This document shows positions 7,868-15,195 of a stretch of 36,334 bases of DNA, one piece after another; the first letter of the stretch is position 1; each line of letters begins with the position of its first letter. A model generated the notes under the pieces. That model saw nothing but the letters and a program-made list of their open reading frames with translations, was not told where the DNA came from and did not search any database. Source of the DNA: Anaerolineae bacterium (GTDB taxonomy: Bacteria; Chloroflexota; Anaerolineae; Anaerolineales; UBA11579); assembly GCA_004297445.1 (NCBI GenBank), contig SCUK01000082.1, forward strand, positions 1-36,334, written 5' to 3'. The translations under genes were made by a program, and so were the position numbers.

Positions 7868-7904
7868 TTCTGGCGCAACAGGGGCCTAAAAGGTGGCGCC
7901 AGAA
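7868..7904. repeat. 9-bp inverted repeat at the start of the RecA-like gene
   Basis: TTCTGGCGC (7868-7876) is the exact reverse complement of GCGCCAGAA (7896-7904), with a 19-base loop. The right arm lies between the alternative starts GTG 7893 and ATG 7908. It could be an operator or an mRNA hairpin affecting translation. Confidence 0.4.
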
Positions 7905-7907
7905 ACG

Positions 7908-8396
7908 ATGAACCATTTTCCCAATAATCAAAATTGCCTGCGTCTGATAACAGGGCCGGCGCGGCGTACGGCACAACGCTGGCATCGGTTGTCCGCCGCA
8001 CTGGCCCTGCGCGGCCCGGTGCGCTTACTGGTGTTTGGCAATGGATTCGACCCTTACCTGCTGGCCTATGATGTAGCGCGCCGAACAGGAGACTATCACG
8101 AGGTGCTCTGGCATCACATTCGCATGGCGCGGGCCGAAACGGCCCACCAGATGCTGGCGCTGCTGCAACGCACGCCCGATGCGCAGCAGCCGATTTTGAT
8201 GGGCGATTTCCTGGAACCCCTGCACGATGAGGATTTGCCCGCGAGCGAAGCCGATGATTTGCTTTTCCTCTCCTTGCTGGAGTTGAAGCGATTGCGCGCG
8301 GCAGGCCCGGTAATCTTGAGCGCCAGCCCGAACCCTGCGCGCCCGGGTCTGTTTGCCGCCGTGGTGCGGATGGCATCTGCCATCCGGTGGTGCTGA
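7908..8396 (+). CDS. RecA/RadA-like paralogue with degenerate Walker A
   Basis: The product is about 162 residues, or 167 from GTG 7893. It keeps a compact RecA-like core: a first strand and loop in LRLITGPARRTAQRW, where the GxxxxGK[ST] P-loop is eroded. Next comes VFGNGFDPYLLAYDVARRTG with LWHHIRMARAETAHQMLALL, close to the FxP...RAF..xQ pattern of RadA-family recombinases. A Walker B-like strand PILMGDFLEPLHDEDL follows, then LRAAGPVILSASP. ATP hydrolysis seems unlikely. It heads an apparent operon with a helical protein and a divergent family-B polymerase, suggesting a non-catalytic scaffold for lesion bypass or repair. Confidence 0.65.
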   Translation: MNHFPNNQNCLRLITGPARRTAQRWHRLSAALALRGPVRLLVFGNGFDPYLLAYDVARRTGDYHEVLWHHIRMARAETAHQMLALLQRTPDAQQPILMGDFLEPLHDEDLPASEADDLLFLSLLELKRLRAAGPVILSASPNPARPGLFAAVVRMASAIRWC

Positions 8397-8398
8397 CA

Positions 8399-8788
8399 AT
8401 GGGCCACACCAAGAAACCGTTCACCTTTCAGTTCCAGCAGGAGCGTAGCTACTTCACCGAGTTCCGGCGCGCGCTACTGCTTAAGCAGGACCAACTGCTG
8501 TTTGAAGACCTTTGGGACCGGGCGGAATTTCACATTCCGGCGGCGGAGAAAGGCGCGCACCCCCTGGCGATTGCTTCCATCCTGATGGCGATTACGCTGG
8601 AACAGGAAAAGACCATTGCCCACCTGCAGACCGAACTGGCGGCGCGGCTGCTGGAGATTCAACGGCTGGAAGGGCAGTTGGTTTCCCTGGCGCAACAGAC
8701 GGAAGAAATTCGCCGCGAATTCAAGACCGGCCTGCAATCTGCCCATGAGGAACTCATGGAAGCCCGTTACCCGACCAATGATTTCTGA
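8399..8788 (+). CDS. Small helical protein between RecA-like and PolB genes
   Basis: The 129-residue product has no recognised family. It has an N-terminal part with FTFQFQQERSYFTEFRRALL, a middle hydrophobic helix (PLAIASILMAITLEQEKTIA) and a coiled-coil C-terminal half (about 70-120, rich in Leu, Gln and Glu). Its start lies 2 bases after the RecA-like stop; a GTG at 8387 would overlap that gene. Its own stop overlaps the start of the polymerase gene, so the three are translationally coupled. A subunit or processivity partner of the polymerase is the natural guess. Confidence 0.7.
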   Translation: MGHTKKPFTFQFQQERSYFTEFRRALLLKQDQLLFEDLWDRAEFHIPAAEKGAHPLAIASILMAITLEQEKTIAHLQTELAARLLEIQRLEGQLVSLAQQTEEIRREFKTGLQSAHEELMEARYPTNDF

Positions 8789-11009
8789 ATTTTCCGGCTG
8801 GCTGCTGGATGTGTATGCAGATGCAGGCTGTGGCGTGGCATTATGGGTGCTGGGCGAAGATGGTTCACGACGGCGCTTTACCCAGGCGTTTCCGGCCCGC
8901 TTTTACCTGGCTGGCCCTGCCGACCGGCTGCAGGATGCCCTGACCTATATCCAGCAGGCCCGGGTAGCCTATGCGGCTTCCTGGCAGGAGCGCCGTGACC
9001 TTTACGAAGGCTTGCGGCCGGTTCTCTGCATTGAAAGCCCCACGCTGCCGGCGGCGCAACAGCTGGCACGGCACCTGCGCCGGCGCTTTCGTCGTCTGCA
9101 TTACTACGATGTGGATATCCCGCTCTCGGTGCGTTACCTGGCGGCCACCGGTGTGTTTCCCACGGCGAAAATATGCCTCACCCACCGGGCCGATGAGGTG
9201 ATCGCCATCCGGGCGCTGGATGACCCATGGGCGTTCTGCCTCTCCTTTCCGCCGGTGCGCACGCTGGCGCTGACCCCGGACAATGACCCGCGCCACACGA
9301 CGCCGCGCGCCCTGCGGCTGGATTGTGGGCAAAGCCAGCGCGAATTGACTCTGGATGACCCGCGACAGGTTCTGGAAACAATCAACCAGTTGCTGGACGA
9401 ACATGACCCGGATTTACTGTTGGCTCCCGGTGGCGATGCGTGGCTGATGCCGCTACTGGCGCGCTGGTCAGAAGAATTGGCCATTCCCTTCCAACCCAAC
9501 CGGGACAAGCAAAGGCTGCCGGCCGAGAAGAAGGCGTTTGTATTTTACAGCTACGGCCATGTTCACCACCGGGCGAACCAGACGCACCTGTTTGGGCGAT
9601 GGCACATTGACCCGACCAACACATCCATGTTTGGGGGGTTCAGCCTTGCCGCCGCGCTGGAGATGGCGCGTGTCACCGGCCTGCCGGTGCAGGTGGCGGC
9701 GCGCAACAGCCCGGGCGCAGGGTTTACCGCGATGCAGATGGCCGAAGCCTTGCGACGGGACATCCTTGTGCCCCTGCACAAGCGGCAGGTGGAACCACTG
9801 CGCTCAGTGGAAGAATTCTCCCGTGCGGATAGCGGTGGATTGAACTACCGCCCGCTGGTGGGTGTGCATTACAACGTGGCCGAATTGGATTTCTTTTCCA
9901 TGTATCCCCAGATCATGGCAGTCTGGAACATAAGCGGCGAAACCGTGGGCCAGACCGGCGGCCAGACGCGGATTGTGCCGCAGACCGGGGTGCCGATTTC
10001 CCAAAATGAGCCGGGGCTGGTAGCGGCGGTGCTGAAGCCAGCGCTGGCGAAGCGCCGGGCGGCAAAACTGATGATGAAGGAGCTACCCAAAAGCGACCCG
10101 CACTGGCCGGCGCTGGAAGCGGCCGCCGAAGGGCTGAAATGGCTGGGTTGGGTGTCTTTCGGCTACCAGGGTTTTAAGAACAATCGCTTTGGCAGTTCCC
10201 AGGCGCATGAGGCGATTTGCGCCATCGGGCGCGAAACCCTGACGACGGCCAAGGAGGTGGCCTTCCGGCTGGGCTTTACCGTATTGGGGGCGAATACCGA
10301 CAGCCTGTTCGTGCAGAAACAGGGCGCGGTGGCGCCGGAGGACTTCACCAACCTGCTGGAAGAAATCCAGCGGCAGACAGGCCTGATTCTGAACCTGGAG
10401 GCGGTGTTTGAGTGGCTGGTGTTCCCTGCGGCCAAAGGCAACCAGCGGGTGGGGGCGGCAAACCGTTACTACGCAAAGCACCTGGGAGGAGGGTTGAAGA
10501 TACGCGGAGTTGCCCAACGGCGCGAGGATACGCCGGAATGGGTTGCAGAGGCAGAGGCCAGGATATTGGAGGCGCTGGCGGCGACGCCGCGCCACTATCC
10601 ATTGAACACGGCGCTGCCGGACATCCTCCCCATCGTCCGGGTTGCGCTGGACGATTTGCAGGCGGGCCGGGTGCCGTTGGAGGCGCTGGTGGTCTCCCAG
10701 AAATTGTCGCGCGAGCCGGACGACTACCGGGAACACTCCGCGGCCGCGGAAGCCGCGCGCCAACTACGCCGCGCCGGACGCGATGTGCAGGTGGGGCAGC
10801 GGGTGCGGTTCATCTACGCAAAAGACGAACCGGGAGGCGTGAGGGGGTGGAATATGTCGGCGAATGGAAAAATGATGGCCGTTGATACGCGCCGCTACCG
10901 CAGGCTACTGGGGCTGATGCTGCACGGGCTACTGGCCCCGCTAGGGTTCAATGAAGAGGATGTGTTCAGCCTGCTGGATGGCGGAACACGTCAGCTAAAC
11001 CTGTTCTAA
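8778..11009 (+). CDS. Divergent family-B DNA polymerase (PolB2-like), exonuclease degenerate
   Basis: The 743-residue protein, starting at MISEFSGW, overlaps the upstream gene by 11 bases. Polymerase motif A is AELDFFSMYPQIM (D371). The motif B region is K454-WLGWVSFGYQGF, with the usual Asn-Ser replaced by Trp-Val. Motif C is ANTDSLFV, where the first Asp of DTDS is Asn506 and the second, D508, is kept. The two Asp residues most needed for metal binding are thus present. Exonuclease motifs look lost: no DIE at the Exo I position (LRLDCGQS), and Exo II DPDLLLAPGGDAW lacks the Asn and the Phe-Asp. This pattern resembles archaeal PolB2 (Dpo2), linked to translesion synthesis. It ends 16 bases from the convergent kinase gene. 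Confidence 0.85.
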   Translation: MISEFSGWLLDVYADAGCGVALWVLGEDGSRRRFTQAFPARFYLAGPADRLQDALTYIQQARVAYAASWQERRDLYEGLRPVLCIESPTLPAAQQLARHLRRRFRRLHYYDVDIPLSVRYLAATGVFPTAKICLTHRADEVIAIRALDDPWAFCLSFPPVRTLALTPDNDPRHTTPRALRLDCGQSQRELTLDDPRQVLETINQLLDEHDPDLLLAPGGDAWLMPLLARWSEELAIPFQPNRDKQRLPAEKKAFVFYSYGHVHHRANQTHLFGRWHIDPTNTSMFGGFSLAAALEMARVTGLPVQVAARNSPGAGFTAMQMAEALRRDILVPLHKRQVEPLRSVEEFSRADSGGLNYRPLVGVHYNVAELDFFSMYPQIMAVWNISGETVGQTGGQTRIVPQTGVPISQNEPGLVAAVLKPALAKRRAAKLMMKELPKSDPHWPALEAAAEGLKWLGWVSFGYQGFKNNRFGSSQAHEAICAIGRETLTTAKEVAFRLGFTVLGANTDSLFVQKQGAVAPEDFTNLLEEIQRQTGLILNLEAVFEWLVFPAAKGNQRVGAANRYYAKHLGGGLKIRGVAQRREDTPEWVAEAEARILEALAATPRHYPLNTALPDILPIVRVALDDLQAGRVPLEALVVSQKLSREPDDYREHSAAAEAARQLRRAGRDVQVGQRVRFIYAKDEPGGVRGWNMSANGKMMAVDTRRYRRLLGLMLHGLLAPLGFNEEDVFSLLDGGTRQLNLF

Positions 11010-11025
11010 AGAAAAGAGGGGGATG

Positions 11026-12582
11026 TCAGGCGGCAGATTCCACCGGCACGGAGAAGTGAAAGGCGCTGCCCTCGCCGGGGGCGCTTTCGACCCACAGACG
11101 GCCGCGGTGGGCCTCCACCACGGCGCGCACAATGGCCAGGCCCAGCCCGTGGCCCTCTGCGCGCTGGGTTTCCTCCTGCCCCAGTTTGGAGAACTTCTGG
11201 AAAAGTTTGGACTGCAGGCCGGGCGGAATGCCGGGGCCGGTGTCTTTCACCCACAGGTGGGCCTGCGCGCCTTCCAATGCCATGCCCACGGTCACCGTGC
11301 CACCCGCCGGGGTGAACTTGATAGCATTGCCGACCAGGTTGGTGACGGCCTGAGACAGGCGGATGCGCGAGCCGGATACAGGCAGCGAAGCCGGGGATTC
11401 GGCGGCGGTGAGGGTGATGCCGCGCTCGTCGGCCAGCGCCTGCTGGGAATCGACCACATCGCGGGCCAGGGCGGCGAGGTCCAGCGCGGCGAATTCGCTC
11501 TCGATGCCCAGTTCGATTTTGCCGATGTCCAGCAGGTTTTCGATTAACTCCTGCATGCGGTCTACGCCGCCGAGGATTTTTGTGCCAAACTGGCCGATGG
11601 GCGTATCACCGCCGTCCTGCGCCACCATGCCGGCGTAGCCGCGGATGATGGCGAGGGGGTTCTTCAGGTCATGCGAGACGTGGGCGACGAACTCGCTTTT
11701 GAGCGTATCCAGCCGTTTGAGGGCGGTGATGTCATGCAGGCTGACGACGACGCCGAGGCCGGGCACGGGGTCCAGGCTGCAATCGAAGATGCGGCCGTCG
11801 CGGAATTCGATTTCGCGCACCGGCTCATCCTGCGGGCGAGCGGACTGGCAGTAGGCCAGCAGGGCGGGTTCGGCGAGCAGTTCTGACATCGGCTTACCGA
11901 TGTCTGTGTGCGAGAGGGACAACGCCTGGCGCGCTGACTGGTTGTGCAGGAGAAGGGTGCGGGCTTCGTCGAAGACGAGAATGGGCTGGAGGACAGCCTG
12001 GATGACGGCATTGAGGGTGGCGCGCTCGTTGCGGGTGCGGGTGAACAGGGACGCGTTCTCAATGGCGCGGGCGGCCTGCTCGGCAATAGGCCGCAGGACG
12101 TTCAGGTGGCGGGCGGAGAAACGTTCCGGCTCGGGATGAGTCAGTGTAAGCAGGCCGATGACCTGCTCGCGGCGGGTGATGGGCAGGCCGATGGCGGAGC
12201 GGGTGTTGAGACGGTCGCCTTCGAACTCATGCCAGCGCGGTTCGGCGCGGGTGTCCGGCAAAATCATGGCTTCACGGGTGGCGTACACCCAGCCAGCAAA
12301 GCCTTCACGCATCACGGTTTCGATGGTGGGAGTCTTGATTTCAGGGGGCAATTCGGAGCGGGCGATAATGCTGCGGCTGACGGCGCCATTGGGTTCCAGC
12401 AGGAAGATACTGCCCTCGCTGGCACCCACCATCTGCACCGTCATGCTCAGGACGCGGCCTAGGGTATCGTCCAGTTCCAGCGAGGCGGAGAATTCACGCG
12501 AGACGTTGAACAGCAGTTCCACCCAGGCCTTCGCCTGGGCTTCGTCGCGGCGGTCCATGGGGATGTAATCGGAATCGGACAC
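11026..12582 (-). CDS. Sensor histidine kinase (GAF-PAS-HisKA-HATPase)
   Basis: The product is 518 residues from a GTG start with AAAGGG four bases upstream. Order: GAF domain (about 25-180; MVGASEGSIFLL, GFAGWVYATREAMILPD), PAS-like domain (about 190-275), HisKA with phospho-acceptor H294 (HVSHDLKNPLA), then the ATPase domain with N box NLVGNAIKFTP, G1 DTGPGIPPG and G2 GHGLGLAIV. No transmembrane segment is seen, so it is cytosolic and probably senses a small molecule or redox state through GAF or PAS. No response-regulator gene is in the window, so it is an orphan kinase here. It converges on the polymerase gene. Confidence 0.92.
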   Translation of the reverse strand: MSDSDYIPMDRRDEAQAKAWVELLFNVSREFSASLELDDTLGRVLSMTVQMVGASEGSIFLLEPNGAVSRSIIARSELPPEIKTPTIETVMREGFAGWVYATREAMILPDTRAEPRWHEFEGDRLNTRSAIGLPITRREQVIGLLTLTHPEPERFSARHLNVLRPIAEQAARAIENASLFTRTRNERATLNAVIQAVLQPILVFDEARTLLLHNQSARQALSLSHTDIGKPMSELLAEPALLAYCQSARPQDEPVREIEFRDGRIFDCSLDPVPGLGVVVSLHDITALKRLDTLKSEFVAHVSHDLKNPLAIIRGYAGMVAQDGGDTPIGQFGTKILGGVDRMQELIENLLDIGKIELGIESEFAALDLAALARDVVDSQQALADERGITLTAAESPASLPVSGSRIRLSQAVTNLVGNAIKFTPAGGTVTVGMALEGAQAHLWVKDTGPGIPPGLQSKLFQKFSKLGQEETQRAEGHGLGLAIVRAVVEAHRGRLWVESAPGEGSAFHFSVPVESAA

Positions 12583-12623
12583 GGTGACCCTTTGGCCAAT
12601 GGCCGCGGGCGCGGCCTGTGCAG

Positions 12624-12650
12624 ATTATACGTCGGTTGCGGCGAGGCGAA
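12624..12650 (-). promoter_or_regulatory. Candidate promoter of the histidine kinase gene
   Basis: On the minus strand a perfect TATAAT (plus 12624-12629) lies 41 bases upstream of the GTG start. The best -35 is a weak TTCGCC at plus 12645-12650 with 15-base spacing. A GC-rich dyad (12601-12616) sits in the leader. Confidence 0.4.
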
Positions 12651-12668
12651 GGGGTCGGAGGCGCACGT

Positions 12669-13178
12669 TCAACGGCCCAGCAACACCCCTATGTACGCCC
12701 GGTGCTCGGCATAATGGTCAGACGTATTGCCCTCGATATACAGATACAACGGCGCGGTTTCATCCGTCGCCCCCGGCTGGTAATGGGAATACGGCAGGCG
12801 TAGTTCCTCATCCGGAAGCGCGGCCGCCCGCGCCATCACCGCGGCATGCGCCGCCCGCCATGCGGCAAAGGCCTGGACGGGGGTGTCTCCCCAGTGTGCC
12901 GCGCGTATGGCGGCATTAATAACATCATACGTCCGCACGATGGTCATCCAGGTCTCCAGCGGCAGACCCATCGCCTCCCAGCGCGGCCGGCCATTCATCA
13001 CCGCCACCATGGAACCCGCCCACACCGCCAGATGAGCAACATGGTCCTTTGCCGTCCATCCGGCGGCATCTGCCCCGTTTTCCCACTCCCCCTCCGGAAG
13101 TGACTCCAGAAACTCCAACAACTCCTCAAACCCGTGTTGAATGCGCGCCTCCCACTCGGCGCGAACAAACTCGCTCAT
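12669..13178 (-). CDS. DinB/DfsB-fold four-helix protein (ClbS/DfsB-like)
   Basis: The product is about 169 residues from MSEFVRAEWE, preceded by AAGGAG at 7 bases; an upstream ATG at 13193 lacks such a site. GWTAKDHVAHLAVWAGSM and GNTSDHYAEHRAYIG are the two His-containing helices of the DinB/DfsB/MDMPI superfamily; their His residues often bind a divalent metal. Members include bacillithiol/mycothiol-dependent transferases, the colibactin-resistance protein ClbS and the damage-induced DinB of Bacillus, which is unrelated to polymerase IV. It lies 24 bases after mmdB on the same strand and may share its transcript. A specific substrate cannot be named. Confidence 0.75.
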   Translation of the reverse strand: MSEFVRAEWEARIQHGFEELLEFLESLPEGEWENGADAAGWTAKDHVAHLAVWAGSMVAVMNGRPRWEAMGLPLETWMTIVRTYDVINAAIRAAHWGDTPVQAFAAWRAAHAAVMARAAALPDEELRLPYSHYQPGATDETAPLYLYIEGNTSDHYAEHRAYIGVLLGR

Positions 13179-13202
13179 TCTGGCTCCTTGCAAAGAGACT
13201 GT

Positions 13203-14330
13203 CTAGAAGCCGCCTGACAGCAGGGTGAGGACGATGCCGCCGGCAACCACACTGCCCAACTGGCCAGCGGTGTTGGCGCCCATGGCGTGCATGAGCAGGA
13301 AATTCTCGAAGTCCTCTTCCTGGCCCACGCGCTGTACGATGCGGGCGGACATGGGGAAAGCGCTGATGCCCGCGGCACCGATGAGAGGGTTGAACTTGTG
13401 ACCACTCAACACATAGAGCAGTTTGCCGAACAGGACGCCTCCGGCGGTGTCTATCACGAAGGCAAGCAGGCCCATGGCGAGGATGAGGAGCGACTCGCGG
13501 CGGATGAAGGAGTCGCCGGTCATGGTGCTGCCGATGGCGAGGCCGAGGAAAACGGTGGTGACGTTGGCAATCTCGTTCTGGGCAGCCTTGGTGAGGCGTT
13601 CCACCACGCCGGACTCGCGCATGAGGTTGCCGAACATGAGCGTGGCGATGAGCGGCGAGGCCTTGGGCGAAATGAGCGAGACGATGATGGTGACGAGGAT
13701 GGGGAACAGGACGCGCACCTTGCGCGAGATGGGGGTCTGCGAATATGGCATGCGCACGGCGCGCTCGGCTTTGGTGGTCAAGGCACGCATGACCGGCGGC
13801 TGGATGATGGGCACCAGAGACATATAGGAATAGGCGGCCACGGCGATGGGGCCGAGCAAATGCGGAGCAAGGCGGGACGAGACATAAATGGCGGTGGGGC
13901 CATCAATGGCGCCGATGATGCCGATGCTGGCGGCTTCGTTCAGGTCGAAGCCGAGCCACAGGGCGAGGAGCAGCGTGCCGAAGATGCCAACCTGCCCCGC
14001 CGCGCCCAGCAGGGCCATACGCGGGTTTTCAAGCAGGGGGCCAAAGTCGGTGAGTGCACCGATACCGATGAAGATGAGCAGAGGGAACAACTCGGTGCGG
14101 ATGCCGGCTTCAAACAGGATGCCGAGCAGGCCTTCGTGCGGGTCGGTGAGGCCGGTGAGCGGCAGGTTGGTGAGGATGGCGGCGAAACCGATGGGCAGGA
14201 GCAGGACGGGCTCGTAGTCCTTGGCAATGGCGAGATAGATAAGTACGCCTCCCACCGCCATCATGACCAGATTCTTCCAATCCAGTTGGAGGGGGGCTTC
14301 GAGGAGGGAGAGCAGGTCGGCGGGGGTCAC
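13203..14330 (-). CDS. mmdB: Na+-translocating decarboxylase beta subunit (OadB/MmdB/GcdB family)
   Basis: The 375-residue, strongly hydrophobic protein has about nine to eleven membrane segments and matches the beta subunit of oxaloacetate, methylmalonyl-CoA and glutaconyl-CoA decarboxylases. Family motifs seen are IGIIGAIDGPTAIYVSSRL (D143, the essential Na+-coupling Asp), GNLMRESGVVERL, GLAIGSTMTGDSF and LIGAAGISAFPMSARIVQ. It decarboxylates carboxybiotin and exports Na+. The start overlaps the mmdC stop by 4 bases. With the carboxyltransferase, delta and biotin-carrier genes upstream, a full primary sodium pump is encoded. Confidence 0.93.
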   Translation of the reverse strand: MTPADLLSLLEAPLQLDWKNLVMMAVGGVLIYLAIAKDYEPVLLLPIGFAAILTNLPLTGLTDPHEGLLGILFEAGIRTELFPLLIFIGIGALTDFGPLLENPRMALLGAAGQVGIFGTLLLALWLGFDLNEAASIGIIGAIDGPTAIYVSSRLAPHLLGPIAVAAYSYMSLVPIIQPPVMRALTTKAERAVRMPYSQTPISRKVRVLFPILVTIIVSLISPKASPLIATLMFGNLMRESGVVERLTKAAQNEIANVTTVFLGLAIGSTMTGDSFIRRESLLILAMGLLAFVIDTAGGVLFGKLLYVLSGHKFNPLIGAAGISAFPMSARIVQRVGQEEDFENFLLMHAMGANTAGQLGSVVAGGIVLTLLSGGF

Positions 14331-14743
14331 GCGGGGTCCTCGTAGCGGATGAGGACATCGCCGTGATTGACGCTCTGGCCGGCGGCTACTTCGATGCTAG
14401 CGACTTTTCCGGGGCGCGGCGAGCGAATGATGTTTTTCATCTTCATGGCTTCGAGGACGAGCAACTCCTGCCCGGCGGTCACGTCATCGCCCGCTTTCAC
14501 CAGCAGCTGGGTGATGTCGCCGGGCATGGGGGCGCGCAGGGGGCCGGCGACAGCAACTGCGGTGGGCCGGGCTGGGGAAAAGGTCGGGATTGGCGCGGCG
14601 GGATGGGGCTCATCGAGGTCTTCGAATTCGACTTTGTACGTCCGGCCGTTGACCAGCACTTCGAGACCGTGCTCATCCACTGCCTGCACTTCGACGTCAA
14701 ACTCGGTGCCGTCCAGAAAGACTTTGAAATGTTTCTGCTTCAT
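14327..14743 (-). CDS. mmdC: Biotin carboxyl carrier subunit of the Na+-pumping decarboxylase
   Basis: The 138-residue protein has an N-terminal beta segment (about 1-45), a Pro/Ala linker (about 46-66) and a C-terminal biotinyl domain (about 67-138). Biotinylation site EAMKM has Lys101 as the modified residue. It shuttles CO2 from the carboxyltransferase to the membrane beta subunit. It overlaps the preceding delta-subunit gene by 4 bases and mmdB by 4 bases, so translation is coupled. Confidence 0.92.
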   Translation of the reverse strand: MKQKHFKVFLDGTEFDVEVQAVDEHGLEVLVNGRTYKVEFEDLDEPHPAAPIPTFSPARPTAVAVAGPLRAPMPGDITQLLVKAGDDVTAGQELLVLEAMKMKNIIRSPRPGKVASIEVAAGQSVNHGDVLIRYEDPA

Positions 14744-15054
14744 TGTTCATCCAATCCGGGTGCCGCGCGCCAGTAGCCGCCGGGTGGTGATTCAAGCCGG
14801 TGGCCGAGAGCGGGGTCTGTTGGGCGGGCGGGCTGCATGTGATTGCGAACGTACCAGACCGCGGCGAGGATGGCGGCGCTGCGTTCGCGCTCCGCGGATT
14901 CGTGGACGGGGCTGGCTGCAAGGCGCAGCGATGGGGCCGTCGCCGGGAACAACGCCCGCAACAGCAAAATCAGGCCGATAACCACGACCAATGCGGCAAA
15001 CGTGAGGCTGATGCCCAGCGCGCTGATAATGAGGCCCTGCTGCAGGAGTGTCAT
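14740..15054 (-). CDS. mmdD: OadG-type delta/gamma subunit of the Na+-pumping decarboxylase
   Basis: The 104-residue protein has one N-terminal membrane helix (about 7-35; GLIISALGISLTFAALVVVI). A cytosolic tail follows with RSAAILAAVWYVRNHMQ, the conserved AAIxAA region of the OadG/MmdD family. This subunit anchors and assembles the complex. A 140-base gap holding a strong inverted repeat separates it from mmdA, while it overlaps mmdC downstream. Confidence 0.85.
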   Translation of the reverse strand: MTLLQQGLIISALGISLTFAALVVVIGLILLLRALFPATAPSLRLAASPVHESAERERSAAILAAVWYVRNHMQPARPTDPALGHRLESPPGGYWRAAPGLDEQ

Positions 15055-15062
15055 GGGCTAAG

Positions 15063-15112
15063 TAGTTGGCCGTACGTGAATAGAGTTCACGGTGTACCCT
15101 AACGGCCAACTA
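15063..15112. repeat. Intercistronic hairpin between mmdA and mmdD
   Basis: TAGTTGGCCGT (15063-15073) pairs exactly with ACGGCCAACTA (15102-15112). Inside is a second 6-bp hairpin, CGTGAA (15075-15080) with TTCACG (15086-15091), around TAGAG. There is no T-run, so a simple intrinsic terminator is unlikely on either strand. It lies 8 bases before the mmdD start in the mRNA and may tune subunit stoichiometry, mRNA processing or attenuation. A longer-range pair, GAGTAGCC (15117-15124) with GGCTACTC (15190-15197), reaches the mmdA stop. Confidence 0.6.
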
Positions 15113-15195
15113 TTAAGAGTAGCCATTAGGAATCTGCGAGGCCGAACGTGCTGGATTTTGGCGGCAACCATATCTAGATACTTTCGGTGGGCTAC

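Noticed and set aside
13287..14345. 352-codon plus-strand frame rich in Gly, Glu and Asp
   Set aside because: Antisense of mmdB, whose membrane segments and DGPTAIY motif are unmistakable.
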